Assembly: GCF_038002165.1 (NCBI RefSeq)
Contig: NZ_JBBOBR010000001.1
Coordinates: 2,976,001 to 3,040,000 of the forward strand
DNA length: 64,000 nucleotides
From: Cytobacillus sp. FSL H8-0458
GTDB taxonomy: Bacteria; Bacillota; Bacilli; Bacillales; Cytobacillaceae
Direction of reading: 5' to 3'
The translations under genes were made by a program, and so were the position numbers. Positions 16,859 to 24,710 of this stretch are shown piece after piece. Within the stretch, counting starts at the first letter, position 1; each line of letters begins with the position of its first letter. The notes beneath the pieces were generated by a model. The model did no database searches, was not told the origin of the DNA, and saw only the letters and a list, made by a program, of their open reading frames with translations.

Positions 16859-17205
16859 GTGCCATTCACCTGTTTCACGAAGCTGACTGAGCTATAGGCC
16901 ATAATAAAAACTGTGACAATTCCCTGCAGAATAAAAAATACAGACGGAACCTGATACAGCATGAATAATACAGAAGTTACAATGAGGAGTGCAGCAACAA
17001 AGAAGATAGCTAACTCCCTGATCAATTTCCTTTTCATTGCCTGTTTTTGGTCTGCAACTAAGTTTTCAAAAAATTGCAGATCAGGTGTATGTACCTGGAC
17101 GTTTTCTTCCAGCGTTTCCAATACGTCTTCTATCTCCTTAACTGCAGCCAATAACTGCTCATCTTGATGATCTTGTTCCAGCTGCAGCACTTTCCTGTTC
17201 GCCAT
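16855..17205 (-). CDS. yxlC: YxlC-like anti-sigma factor (DUF5345)
   Basis: A 116-residue protein with a cytoplasmic acidic, helical N-terminal half (about residues 1-65) and two membrane helices at about 68-105. This is the layout of YxlC, the SigY-binding anti-sigma factor. Its start (GAGAGGAG before ATG 17205) lies 47 bp inside the 3' end of the sigma gene, so synthesis is coupled. Family name DUF5345 is from memory. Confidence 0.8.
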   Translation of the reverse strand: MANRKVLQLEQDHQDEQLLAAVKEIEDVLETLEENVQVHTPDLQFFENLVADQKQAMKRKLIRELAIFFVAALLIVTSVLFMLYQVPSVFFILQGIVTVFIMAYSSVSFVKQVNGT

Positions 17206-17722
17206 GAAGCTTCAACTCCTCTCTTACAGACATGATTCCATTGTGCACTCTTGATTTGACAGTGCCTGAAGATATGTTCATCATTTTTCCAATTTCCTCA
17301 TACGAGTAGCCATAATAATGTTTAAGAACAATAGGTATCCTAATCTCGTCTTTTAGTTTTCCCAATGCGGATAAGGCATCATTCCATTCTTCATTTCGGC
17401 TTTCAAGATGCCATTTCATGCGTCTGAAAACTTCTTCCTGTGCTTTCCAGTTCTTCTCTCTTTTCGACTTTCGCTTCTGATCAATATACAAATTCGTAGC
17501 AATGGTTATCAGCCAGGAGGAAAATTTCGATTTGCCATTAAACAGGCCGATTTTTTCAACACATTTGGCCATTGTTTCCTGAGCAAGCTCTTCTGCTGCA
17601 TCAGGATTCATTGTGATTTTGATTAAGTATTTAACCAGAAAGGGATAGTTATTTTTAAAAAGCATGGCAAAAGCGAGCTGATCGCCTCGTTTGGCACTTA
17701 CTATAAGGTCTTTCTCCTCCAT
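17159..17722 (-). CDS. sigY: ECF-type sigma factor SigY
   Basis: A 187-residue ECF sigma factor: region 2 (AFAMLFKNNYPFLVKYLIKI, then AEELAQETMAKC, then FSSWLITIATNLYID) and region 4 (YSYEEIGKMMNISSGTVKSR). Start set at ATG 17722 with GAGGAAAG upstream. The alternative ATG 17776 is rejected because an ECF-type promoter (see 17779-17803) would begin transcription about there. Cognate anti-sigma genes follow. In B. subtilis SigY controls its own operon and responds to nutrient stress; the signal is poorly defined. Confidence 0.88.
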   Translation of the reverse strand: MEEKDLIVSAKRGDQLAFAMLFKNNYPFLVKYLIKITMNPDAAEELAQETMAKCVEKIGLFNGKSKFSSWLITIATNLYIDQKRKSKREKNWKAQEEVFRRMKWHLESRNEEWNDALSALGKLKDEIRIPIVLKHYYGYSYEEIGKMMNISSGTVKSRVHNGIMSVREELKLHGEQESAAAGTRSSR

Positions 17723-17778
17723 CAGCTTCTTTCCTCTCTTCTTATCATCCCATTGTTCTCTGTTTATTTCACTCATAA

Positions 17779-17803
17779 GACGTTCAAAAGATGAAAAGGT
17801 TCA
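17779..17803 (-). promoter_or_regulatory. Putative SigY autoregulatory promoter
   Basis: On the minus strand TGAACC (17798-17803) and CGTC (17779-17782) are separated by 15 bases, matching the TGAAC...CGTC pattern of B. subtilis SigY-type ECF promoters. It sits just upstream of sigY, consistent with autoregulation. Confidence 0.65.
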
Positions 17804-17831
17804 TTATTTTTTAAAATTATTTTTTATACAT

Positions 17832-17855
17832 AAAAAGCCCCTGTTATAGGGGCTA
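17832..17855 (-). terminator. Terminator of the MFS gene
   Basis: AGCCCC / GGGGCT hairpin with TTTTTATG following on the minus strand, located between the MFS stop and the sigY promoter. Confidence 0.8.
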
Positions 17856-17872
17856 TTCTGTCTTGTATTACA

Positions 17873-19159
17873 TTATACTGCACCAGTCTGTTCCAAAGAA
17901 TGTGCTTCACCGGTTTTTTCTGATTTTTTCGTTAATCCCGGTAGAACGATGCTGTAAAATAAACCGACAAGTGCTAAACATCCGCCTACCATCCAATAAA
18001 GCATTTCCACTTTGAGGAACCCTGGAAAGCTGACGGCAATAAACCCGAGTGTTATGGATTGAGAAAGCATCATCAGCGGACTTATCCATCCCTGTACTCT
18101 TCCCATCATCTTCGGATCAACAATGCTTGGCATCCAGCCGCCAATTGCAATGTTCACTAAAGGAAGCCCAAAAGCTGCAGCAAATAATAAAGATAGGAAA
18201 ATAAACGTGTTCTCTGCAAAAGAGGCAGCAATGATGAAGCTTCCGGATAACAGCAGTCCGGCAATGATCAGCTGATAAAGTTTGAATTTTTGAGTAAGCA
18301 AAGAGGCCACAAAGCTGCCAAGCAGAACGCCAATCCCAAAAGTTATTCCGAGCAGGACTGAGTATTCCTCATAGGATTGCGGCTCGAGTTTGTATTTCAG
18401 CATAAAAATAGGCATGACTGAAAATCCGCCGTTTACCACTCCGAAAACGAAAAAACCGACAAGCAAGGCAGATAATAATTTGTGCTGGAGAATATATTTT
18501 ATCCCCAGATTAAAATCCTTGAAGACAAGCGGGATATTCAAGTCTTTAAGACCATGTGCGCCATTTGGCAGACGGACCTCTTCAGGTATGCGGCAGGATT
18601 TTATTAATAATGCACTGATGATAAAGGTAAGTGCATCAGCCACAATCGCACCGTATACTCCCACTGTCCAGTAGGCAAAAATGCCAAGGCCGTTTCCGAA
18701 CAGCATGAAAAGACTCATCACCACCTGATTAAGGCCTGCAGCAGTTGTATAATCTTCACTTTTCAATATGCCTTGGATCATTGCATGTTCAGCGGGAAAG
18801 AAAAACTTCTGAATGGCACTCCTCAGGAACAATACTGTAAATACGAGCGGCATCCAGCCAATAATAATAGTCAGTAAAAGCACAATTGATAATAACGTGC
18901 TTATCCTATCACAATGATAAGCTATTTTCTGGCGATCCATCCTATCTGCAAACACTCCAACTAAAAAAAACACCGCCAGGGTCGGAACAGAGAACATCAA
19001 TTCAGTTAATGTGGCATAAAAAGGCTGTTCCGAGAAACGATCCAGCAAATAAAACATAAATGCTGTTAAACCAATCGTGCTGCCCATCTGAGAAGTAAAG
19101 TTGGCGAAAAATAATTTCACATAATTGGCATTTTGAAATATCACTATAAATTTCTTCAT
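17873..19159 (-). CDS. MFS drug-type exporter
   Basis: A 428-residue, 12-helix major facilitator. The segment GVFADRMDRQKIAYHCDR between helices 2 and 3 is the MFS motif A. Overall layout resembles the MefA/macrolide-efflux branch, in which helix 1 is preceded by a short basic N-terminus (MKKFIVIFQNANYVKLFFAN). Substrate unknown. Monocistronic with its own terminator. It is oriented with the sigY operon but separated from it by a terminator and the SigY promoter. Confidence 0.88.
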   Translation of the reverse strand: MKKFIVIFQNANYVKLFFANFTSQMGSTIGLTAFMFYLLDRFSEQPFYATLTELMFSVPTLAVFFLVGVFADRMDRQKIAYHCDRISTLLSIVLLLTIIIGWMPLVFTVLFLRSAIQKFFFPAEHAMIQGILKSEDYTTAAGLNQVVMSLFMLFGNGLGIFAYWTVGVYGAIVADALTFIISALLIKSCRIPEEVRLPNGAHGLKDLNIPLVFKDFNLGIKYILQHKLLSALLVGFFVFGVVNGGFSVMPIFMLKYKLEPQSYEEYSVLLGITFGIGVLLGSFVASLLTQKFKLYQLIIAGLLLSGSFIIAASFAENTFIFLSLLFAAAFGLPLVNIAIGGWMPSIVDPKMMGRVQGWISPLMMLSQSITLGFIAVSFPGFLKVEMLYWMVGGCLALVGLFYSIVLPGLTKKSEKTGEAHSLEQTGAV

Positions 19160-19417
19160 CCCTTTTACCTCAGTTTCCCTGTTTATATCTCTACTATAAA
19201 TTGCCCCAAACAGTTGATAAAGCGGCTTTTGATGGTTTTTATCTCATTCTGCAGACTGATGGTGCCTCAACCCCTAAATACGGATGATTTATAAAGGTAA
19301 TTATTCACACTTGAACCTGGGTGGTTTACGGATTTGAATACCGGGGTAATTCCATAGTACAACCACATCATTAATCGATTAATATATAAAATACTTTTTT
19401 AAAAGGAGATTTTTAAA

Positions 19418-19741
19418 ATGAAAGAAATTATTTCTAGTAATGTATTAGTTCGAAACAAGTTCACAATGAAGAAAATGCTTGAAATTTACCAGGCGTCAAA
19501 ACAATTTGAAGGCACCACTTATCTCTACAGCAAGCACAAAGCGGTGGATGCCTCAAACCTTTCTAAATTAGTGTCTTTCCTTTTAACAGTGAAACCGCAA
19601 ACGAGTCTGAAAATCATTGTGGAAGGAACTGAAGTCCAGAACCATCTGGAGCATATCAAAGACATGTGCAGCAACCATGTTTCTGTACTTCGCATGTCAG
19701 AAAAACGCTTAATCAATACAGCTGAAACAATTCAGCTATAA
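19418..19741 (+). CDS. HPr-like domain protein without the phospho-histidine
   Basis: A 107-residue protein whose C-terminal two thirds (KAVDASNLSKLVSFLLTVKP, then SLKIIVEGTEVQNHLEHIKD) fit the HPr fold: a helix in the place of the regulatory Ser46 helix, then strand and final helix. The segment that would hold His15 reads IYQASKQFEGTTYLY, with no HARPAT motif. PTS phosphotransfer is thus unlikely, and the Crh-like regulatory Ser is replaced as well. AAAAGGAG precedes ATG 19418. Role unknown; a binding-only HPr relative is possible. Confidence 0.6.
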   Translation: MKEIISSNVLVRNKFTMKKMLEIYQASKQFEGTTYLYSKHKAVDASNLSKLVSFLLTVKPQTSLKIIVEGTEVQNHLEHIKDMCSNHVSVLRMSEKRLINTAETIQL

Positions 19742-19779
19742 TTGACTATTTTATTGCAGAGTGAATGGAGTGAAAATAG

Positions 19780-19851
19780 ATGATACGTACAATTTTTATG
19801 GTAGTTGGTGCGATTGTGGTAATTGGAGCACTAATCAGCTGGTTATTCTAA
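19780..19851 (+). CDS. 23-residue membrane peptide
   Basis: ATG 19780, preceded by GGAG at moderate spacing, encodes MIRTIFMVVGAIVVIGALIS followed by WLF. It is one hydrophobic helix with an Arg near the N-terminus. It lies 38 bp after the HPr-like gene and immediately before a strong terminator, so it is probably the last cistron of that unit. No family recognised. Confidence 0.5.
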   Translation: MIRTIFMVVGAIVVIGALISWLF

Positions 19852-19863
19852 ATTATTTCTATT

Positions 19864-19890
19864 AAAAAAGGCTGAATGGCCTTTTTTTTT
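19864..19890. terminator. Bidirectional terminator
   Basis: AAAAAAGGC-TGAAT-GCCTTTTTT-type hairpin with A- and T-runs after the 23-residue ORF. Confidence 0.8.
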
Positions 19891-19936
19891 GGCTCTTTTC
19901 GTATATATTACTGTTTTTCAGCCATCAATGTTGTCC

Positions 19937-20126
19937 GTTGATTTCCGCTCCAGGCTGCTCAGCGAACCGCGGGACAGGCGGTGAGCCTCCTCGACGCTCC
20001 GCGTCTGCGGGGTCTCACCTGCCCTGCTACTCCCGCAGGACTGTGAATAAGCTTCCTTGAGTAAACACCGCATGAAGAAAATGCGAATGCATTTTCGAGG
20101 ATCTCCCACCTTCCGCTCCAATCAAC
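19937..20126. repeat. Dispersed repeat family B, copy 1
   Basis: The block opens GTTGATTTCCGCTCCAGG and closes TTCCGCTCCAATCAAC, so its ends are inverted repeats (GTTGATT / AATCAAC). Inside are CAGCGAACCGCGGG, CTACTCCCGCAGGA, AATAAGCTTCCTTGA and GCATTTTCGAGGAT, all repeated in order at 32413-32564. A short third piece is at 34752-34786. It has a GC-rich inner hairpin, no coding capacity, and typifies the dispersed intergenic elements of Bacillaceae. Confidence 0.8.
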
Positions 20127-20171
20127 TCAGTAGATACGAGGAAAAAGCAACAAACCTTGCGAAAACAAACT

Positions 20172-20918
20172 TTATTTATATGCAATGGCAATTGGCTGAT
20201 AAAATCCAGACTCTTCAGGGAGGAGCCATTTGATCTGCCGAAAACCAGCTTTGCGCAGGTAATTGTTTAACTCTTCCCTTCTGTAGGCCCTATACTGAGA
20301 AAGTCTTTCTGACACAGACCAGGTTCCGTCCTTTTCCACCATTGTAAAATGCCTCAAATTATATATATCAGAACTCAAATGCCAATCCCAAAGCTGAAAG
20401 GTTATGGTGTGATCCCTTTTGGCAGGCAAGGTGGACGTTGGCCTTTCTTTATGTATTTCATCATAATTCCTGATTGAAAAGAGAAAAATGCCTTTCTCGC
20501 TGAGTAAACTGTAAACTTCTTTAAGTGCCTTGATGCATTCTTTTTCGGTGATAAGGTGCGGCAAGGCGTTATCCATCGAGATAATGGCCTGAAAAGATTC
20601 ACTGTGCACAGATGACAATGCCCTCATGTCTGCCTGAAAAAATTGGATGTTCAGCTGTCTCAGCTCTGCTTCTCTTTTTGCCCTATCGATTGACTTTCCA
20701 CTAATGTCTGATGCAGTTATTTTGTACCCCTTTTTGGCCAGAGCTAATGTTTGAGTCCCTATTCCGCAAGAACAATCCAATAAAGATGATGTGTTTTTTA
20801 TTCCTTCTGCCGATAAAAGTTGATCCAGTACATCACCCTGTCTGGCAATGGAACGATCCCAATTCTCAAATATTAAGTGATACTCTTCCGCTAATTCATC
20901 ATAAAATTGTTCTGCCAT
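20172..20918 (-). CDS. SAM-dependent methyltransferase
   Basis: ATG 20918 with AAGGAGG eight bases upstream gives 248 residues. The open frame extending further left overlaps the lysine-rich tail of the PBP gene and is not coding. Motif I is LLDCSCGIGTQT, followed by an acidic loop TASDISGKSID and FQADMRAL, a standard class I fold. It opens MAEQFYDELAEEYHLIFENW, typical of small-molecule methyltransferases. Substrate unknown. Monocistronic, lying between a repeat and the PBP gene's terminator. Confidence 0.88.
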   Translation of the reverse strand: MAEQFYDELAEEYHLIFENWDRSIARQGDVLDQLLSAEGIKNTSSLLDCSCGIGTQTLALAKKGYKITASDISGKSIDRAKREAELRQLNIQFFQADMRALSSVHSESFQAIISMDNALPHLITEKECIKALKEVYSLLSEKGIFLFSIRNYDEIHKERPTSTLPAKRDHTITFQLWDWHLSSDIYNLRHFTMVEKDGTWSVSERLSQYRAYRREELNNYLRKAGFRQIKWLLPEESGFYQPIAIAYK

Positions 20919-20933
20919 ATAGATGACCTCCTT

Positions 20934-20962
20934 AAAAAAAGAGTACAGCTTTTCACTGTACT
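20934..20962 (-). terminator. Terminator of the PBP gene
   Basis: GAGTACAG / CTGTACTC hairpin followed by seven Ts on the minus strand. Confidence 0.85.
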
Positions 20963-20973
20963 CGTAAAATGTA

Positions 20974-23064
20974 TTAATCATGCTTCTTTTCTTTATCTTT
21001 CTTGTTATCTTTATCTTTTCCTTTACCTTTTTCTTTCCCTTTATCCCATTTCTCTTTCCATTTCTCTTTTTCTTTTTCAATTTTTTCTTTTATCTTCTCT
21101 GTTTCTTTTTTTATGTTGTCTTCCCATGCTTTCCTTTGCTGCTCCCTTTGCCTCTGTTCCATCAGGCCGGCAATATGAGGGACATTAAATGACTCTGCTT
21201 CCTGATTTTTCAGGGCTTCTGACATGATTGCCCGGAATATCGGAGCCGTGCCTTCACTGCTGGAGGTAGTAAGATAATTATTTGCATCTGTCTTATCATG
21301 GCCTACCCACACAGCACCTACCAGCTGTGGTGTGTAGCCGACAAACCATTGATCTTTAACTCCGTCAATGCCTTCGATGGTCATTTGTGTACTGCCTGTT
21401 TTCCCTGCAACTTCTCTGCCTGGTATTTGGGCAGCCTTCCCTGTACCATGCTGAACTACCCCGAGAAGCATGGTTGTCACTTTATCTGCAACATCCTTGG
21501 AAATGACTCTTGTATTCTCACCTTTCCACTCTGCTACTGTGACTCCATCTTTATCAACTATTTTTGTAATGGAGTGGGCTTCCGGCCTCTCTCCGCCATT
21601 TGCAAATACAGCATAGGCCTGTGCCATGGTCAGAGGAGAAACTCCTACACTTGTGCCCCCAAGAGCAAGTGCAAGATTCTGATTGATGGCTTCTTCAGGT
21701 ATACCAAACCTCTTCGCCGCATCTACCCCTTTTTCAACACCAATCTCATCCAAAAGCCATACAGCAGGAACATTCAAAGAGTCCTTGACTGCTTCATACA
21801 TTGGCACATTACCCCGGAACTGGCCATTATAGTTATTCGGCTCATAATCTTTGCCAAATGTCATTCTTTCATCTTTAAGTTCATCTGTGATTTTCCAACC
21901 CGATTCCAATGCTGCTGCGTATGGTACAATCGGCTTCATTGTCGATCCGGGCTGGCCTACTTTATGAACGGCACGGTTATGGCCAAGAAGGGTATGTTCA
22001 CCTCTTCCACCTGCAAGGGCACGGATTCCTCCATTCTTTGGATCCAGAAGTATGGCTCCGCTTTGCACCTGCTGATCTCCCGTCCCTTTAGGAAATAATT
22101 GATCATTTGTGTAGGTTTCTTCTACACTGCTCTGCATCTCCTGATCAAGCTCAGTATATATTTGATACCCTTCACTTAAAAGCTCATCAAGCGAAATATT
22201 GTATTTGTTAATCGCCTCTTCCAGAACAACGTCTACATAATAAGGGAATTTCCCTTTAAAGGGATCACCGCCGCTGTCTTCAAAAACAAGCTTTTCATTT
22301 TTGGCTTTTTCCCATTCCTTTTCAGTAATAAAGCTGTGTTCCTTCATACGATCAAGGACGGTATTCCTTCTCTCTATTGCCTTTTCTTCATTTTGGTAAG
22401 GATTGATGGCTGATGGGGCTTTAACCAGCCCTGCAAGCAATGCTGCTTCACTAATGGAGAGATCCTCAACATCTTTTCCATAGTACTTCATCGCCGCACG
22501 TTTGATCCCCCATGCGCCTTCCCCAAAATAAACCTGGTTTAAATACATTTGAAGAATTTCGTCTTTGCTGTATTCCTTTTCAATTTCAAGGGCAAGGAAG
22601 AATTCTTCCAGTTTTCTCTTGTATGTTTTTTCTGAAGACAATAGCGCATTTTTGGTCAGCTGCTGGGTAAGCGTACTGCCGCCCTCGACTATTCCGCCTG
22701 CTTTCACGTTTGTAAAGAAGGCCCTGGCTATTCCTTTTAAATCAATGCCCCCGTGTTCATAAAAACGGTGATCTTCAATGGCAATAACAGCATTTTTCAT
22801 ATGATCAGGAATTTGATCAATGGAGATGCCTTCATTTTTATTTGCTGAGATTTTACTGGCTACTTCCCCATCGGCGTCATAAATGACCGTGGATTGTGCA
22901 AGCCCTGCTTCGAGTGCACTTATATCCGCATCCTTATATGAAAAATAGACGAAGCTTAAGAAAGCCAGGACCAAAGTAGATGCAAGCAATATGGATACCT
23001 GTGTAAGGTGCAGCTTATTCCAAGTGGACTGAAACTTTTTAATAACTGAAGTTTTCTTTCTCAT
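20974..23064 (-). CDS. Class A penicillin-binding protein (PBP1A family)
   Basis: ATG 23064 with TTGGAGGAA just upstream gives 696 residues. After a basic cytoplasmic N-terminus and one membrane anchor (about 20-43) comes a GT51 glycosyltransferase domain (AIEDHRFYEHGG with the catalytic Glu; GGSTLTQQLTKN). A transpeptidase domain follows (PGSTMKPIVPY with the active Ser; AGKTGSTQM as the KTG box). It builds peptidoglycan outside the membrane. The last ~60 residues are almost only Lys, Glu, Asp and Gly, an unusual wall-facing polyelectrolyte tail. Which B. subtilis paralogue it matches (PbpF/PbpG/PonA) is not resolved. Confidence 0.92.
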   Translation of the reverse strand: MRKKTSVIKKFQSTWNKLHLTQVSILLASTLVLAFLSFVYFSYKDADISALEAGLAQSTVIYDADGEVASKISANKNEGISIDQIPDHMKNAVIAIEDHRFYEHGGIDLKGIARAFFTNVKAGGIVEGGSTLTQQLTKNALLSSEKTYKRKLEEFFLALEIEKEYSKDEILQMYLNQVYFGEGAWGIKRAAMKYYGKDVEDLSISEAALLAGLVKAPSAINPYQNEEKAIERRNTVLDRMKEHSFITEKEWEKAKNEKLVFEDSGGDPFKGKFPYYVDVVLEEAINKYNISLDELLSEGYQIYTELDQEMQSSVEETYTNDQLFPKGTGDQQVQSGAILLDPKNGGIRALAGGRGEHTLLGHNRAVHKVGQPGSTMKPIVPYAAALESGWKITDELKDERMTFGKDYEPNNYNGQFRGNVPMYEAVKDSLNVPAVWLLDEIGVEKGVDAAKRFGIPEEAINQNLALALGGTSVGVSPLTMAQAYAVFANGGERPEAHSITKIVDKDGVTVAEWKGENTRVISKDVADKVTTMLLGVVQHGTGKAAQIPGREVAGKTGSTQMTIEGIDGVKDQWFVGYTPQLVGAVWVGHDKTDANNYLTTSSSEGTAPIFRAIMSEALKNQEAESFNVPHIAGLMEQRQREQQRKAWEDNIKKETEKIKEKIEKEKEKWKEKWDKGKEKGKGKDKDNKKDKEKKHD

Positions 23065-23386
23065 ATTTCCTCCAAATTCTTGCTGATGATTAATTTGCAT
23101 TTGTACGGAAGTCTTCAGATTACACCGATAACAGCATAACTTCAAAGAATATGATTTTATATAGTATTTTGTTTCCATGCAAACTACTGCCGGACATATA
23201 AATATACCCTGGAACTTCCAATGATACTCTTCACTGCTGAAAATATGCATTAGAATTTACGGATACCGGTCATTTTTTATGGGGGTATATTAAGTTTTCA
23301 AGCTCTGAGGTTTTTTATGATTTACTCTTCGCAGCTGAGGGTATATAAACAATAAGTTTCCTTACCTTAAGAAGGAGTGAACACTG
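23065..23386. other. Divergent intergenic region PBP/uspA
   Basis: About 320 bases between divergent genes. I see AT-rich promoter-like sequence but no ORF with a ribosome-binding site, no repeat and no terminator hairpin. Confidence 0.5.
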
Positions 23387-23923
23387 ATGAATTTTAATAA
23401 AATTGTATTGGGCTATGATGATACAGACGGAAGCAGACAGGCTTTGGATTTGGCAATCGGATTAGTTAAACAAAACCCTGAAGCTCAACTCCTGGTTGCT
23501 CAGGTCTTTGAAGAAACAGTTGAAAATATTCCCATAAACAATGAAAAAGCAGTCGAGCCTGTAAGAACAAATGGCTATATGCTGGAGGGAATTCAGATCC
23601 CCCCTCTTCCGGTATATCATGATGAATCCTCTTCCAATACACATGCAAGAGTAAAGCATAGTGTGGACAATACTTTTTACAATGCCAGGGAAATTCTTGA
23701 GCCTTACAGCATTAATGCAAAGTTCGATGTTATTGAGGGAAGCCCGGCAGAAAGCATATGTGAATATGCAGCGGCTGAAAACGCCGATTTAATTATTGTT
23801 GGAAACTCAGGCAAAGGCGGAATTAAAAAGATGTTCCTTGGGAGCACCAGTACAAAAATTGCCAGAAATGCTCCTTGCCCGGTGCTTATAGCTAAAGAGA
23901 AGGAAAATCCGAAAATCCCTTAA
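23387..23923 (+). CDS. Universal stress protein UspA family
   Basis: A 178-residue single-domain UspA. The nucleotide-binding motif G-x2-G-x9-G-S appears as VGNSGKGGIKKMFLGSTS near residues 140-157, with IVLGYDDTDGSRQALDLA at the start. It is longer than the usual ~145 residues because of a ~35-residue insert after the second strand (roughly residues 48-85, containing IPINNEKAVEPV). AGAAGGAGTG precedes ATG 23387 and a strong terminator follows. Probable ATP-binding stress protein; specific role unknown. Confidence 0.88.
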   Translation: MNFNKIVLGYDDTDGSRQALDLAIGLVKQNPEAQLLVAQVFEETVENIPINNEKAVEPVRTNGYMLEGIQIPPLPVYHDESSSNTHARVKHSVDNTFYNAREILEPYSINAKFDVIEGSPAESICEYAAAENADLIIVGNSGKGGIKKMFLGSTSTKIARNAPCPVLIAKEKENPKIP

Positions 23924-23928
23924 AACAG

Positions 23929-23953
23929 AAAAGCAGCCCGGCGGCTGCTTTTT
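23929..23953 (+). terminator. uspA terminator
   Basis: AAGCAGCC / GGCTGCTT hairpin with TTTTTT directly after the stop. Confidence 0.85.
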
Positions 23954-23984
23954 TATGTGAATAAAGCTATTATTGGTGAAGGTC

Positions 23985-24440
23985 TTAATTCTCGGCTGCC
24001 AGCTCCTCAAACCGTTCTTTAGAAGACATTTCGTCGAAACTGCTGTAAATTCTAAAATGGTCCTGATCAATAATCCGGTAGTGCTGGCTAATGATATTCT
24101 GCTGAAGAATCAAACCGTTGCTTCTCTTTAATTCCCTCCACCAGAGCTTCCCGCCAAGGGTCTTTTCCTTCCTATAATCGATTCCTTCTCTGGCAATAGT
24201 CTCCAGAACTTCAAGTGGTTCATTTCCAAACAAAAACCGGACTGTTTCCGTTTCCCTGAATAATGCACAAACAGCTACCACGGTCGACCAGCCTGCCTCT
24301 GCTCGCCCTTTCTCAATTTGAACCAGGGTCTTTTTTGAAACACCAATAATTTCCGCCATCTTATCCTGTGTGTATCCTGCCTCTGTACGAATAAGACGGA
24401 TCTTATCTGAAACTTTCAGTATGATTTCATCTCTAGTCAA
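23985..24440 (-). CDS. XRE-family helix-turn-helix regulator
   Basis: A 151-residue protein with an N-terminal Cro/C1-type HTH at about residues 10-65 (KIRLIRTEAGYTQDKMAEII, then GVSKKTLVQIEKGRAEAGWS). The C-terminal half is uncharacterised and basic/aromatic (KLWWRELKRSNGLILQQNII), possibly for dimerisation or ligand binding. It is divergent from the histidine kinase gene at 24711 and may regulate it or itself. No specific family beyond XRE. Confidence 0.85.
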   Translation of the reverse strand: MTRDEIILKVSDKIRLIRTEAGYTQDKMAEIIGVSKKTLVQIEKGRAEAGWSTVVAVCALFRETETVRFLFGNEPLEVLETIAREGIDYRKEKTLGGKLWWRELKRSNGLILQQNIISQHYRIIDQDHFRIYSSFDEMSSKERFEELAAEN

Positions 24441-24710
24441 TGCAGCTTCATTCCCTTTTTGTTGTTGGTGTAAATTTACACCTGTTTCTATATTATAAAA
24501 GAAATAATGACCATTTTACAAATAAAAAACTGTCTTTTTCTTTAACTATACCAATTATCACAAAAAAATGACTGTGCTTTTAGTCACAAGTTGGCCTTAA
24601 TCCTCGGGGTAAAAATTACTGATATTTTCCATTAAATTAACAGAGGATTTTGCAGTATTCTATCGAAATCTATGGGTTAACTGTTATTATGCAAAAAAGT
24701 GGAGGATAAA

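Noticed and set aside
20919-21080. Lysine-rich N-terminal extension of the methyltransferase
   Set aside because: It is the out-of-frame reading of the PBP tail; the true start at 20918 has AAGGAGG.
21298-22098. 266-codon Cys-rich plus-strand frame
   Set aside because: It is antisense to the conserved transpeptidase domain of the PBP; no initiation signal.
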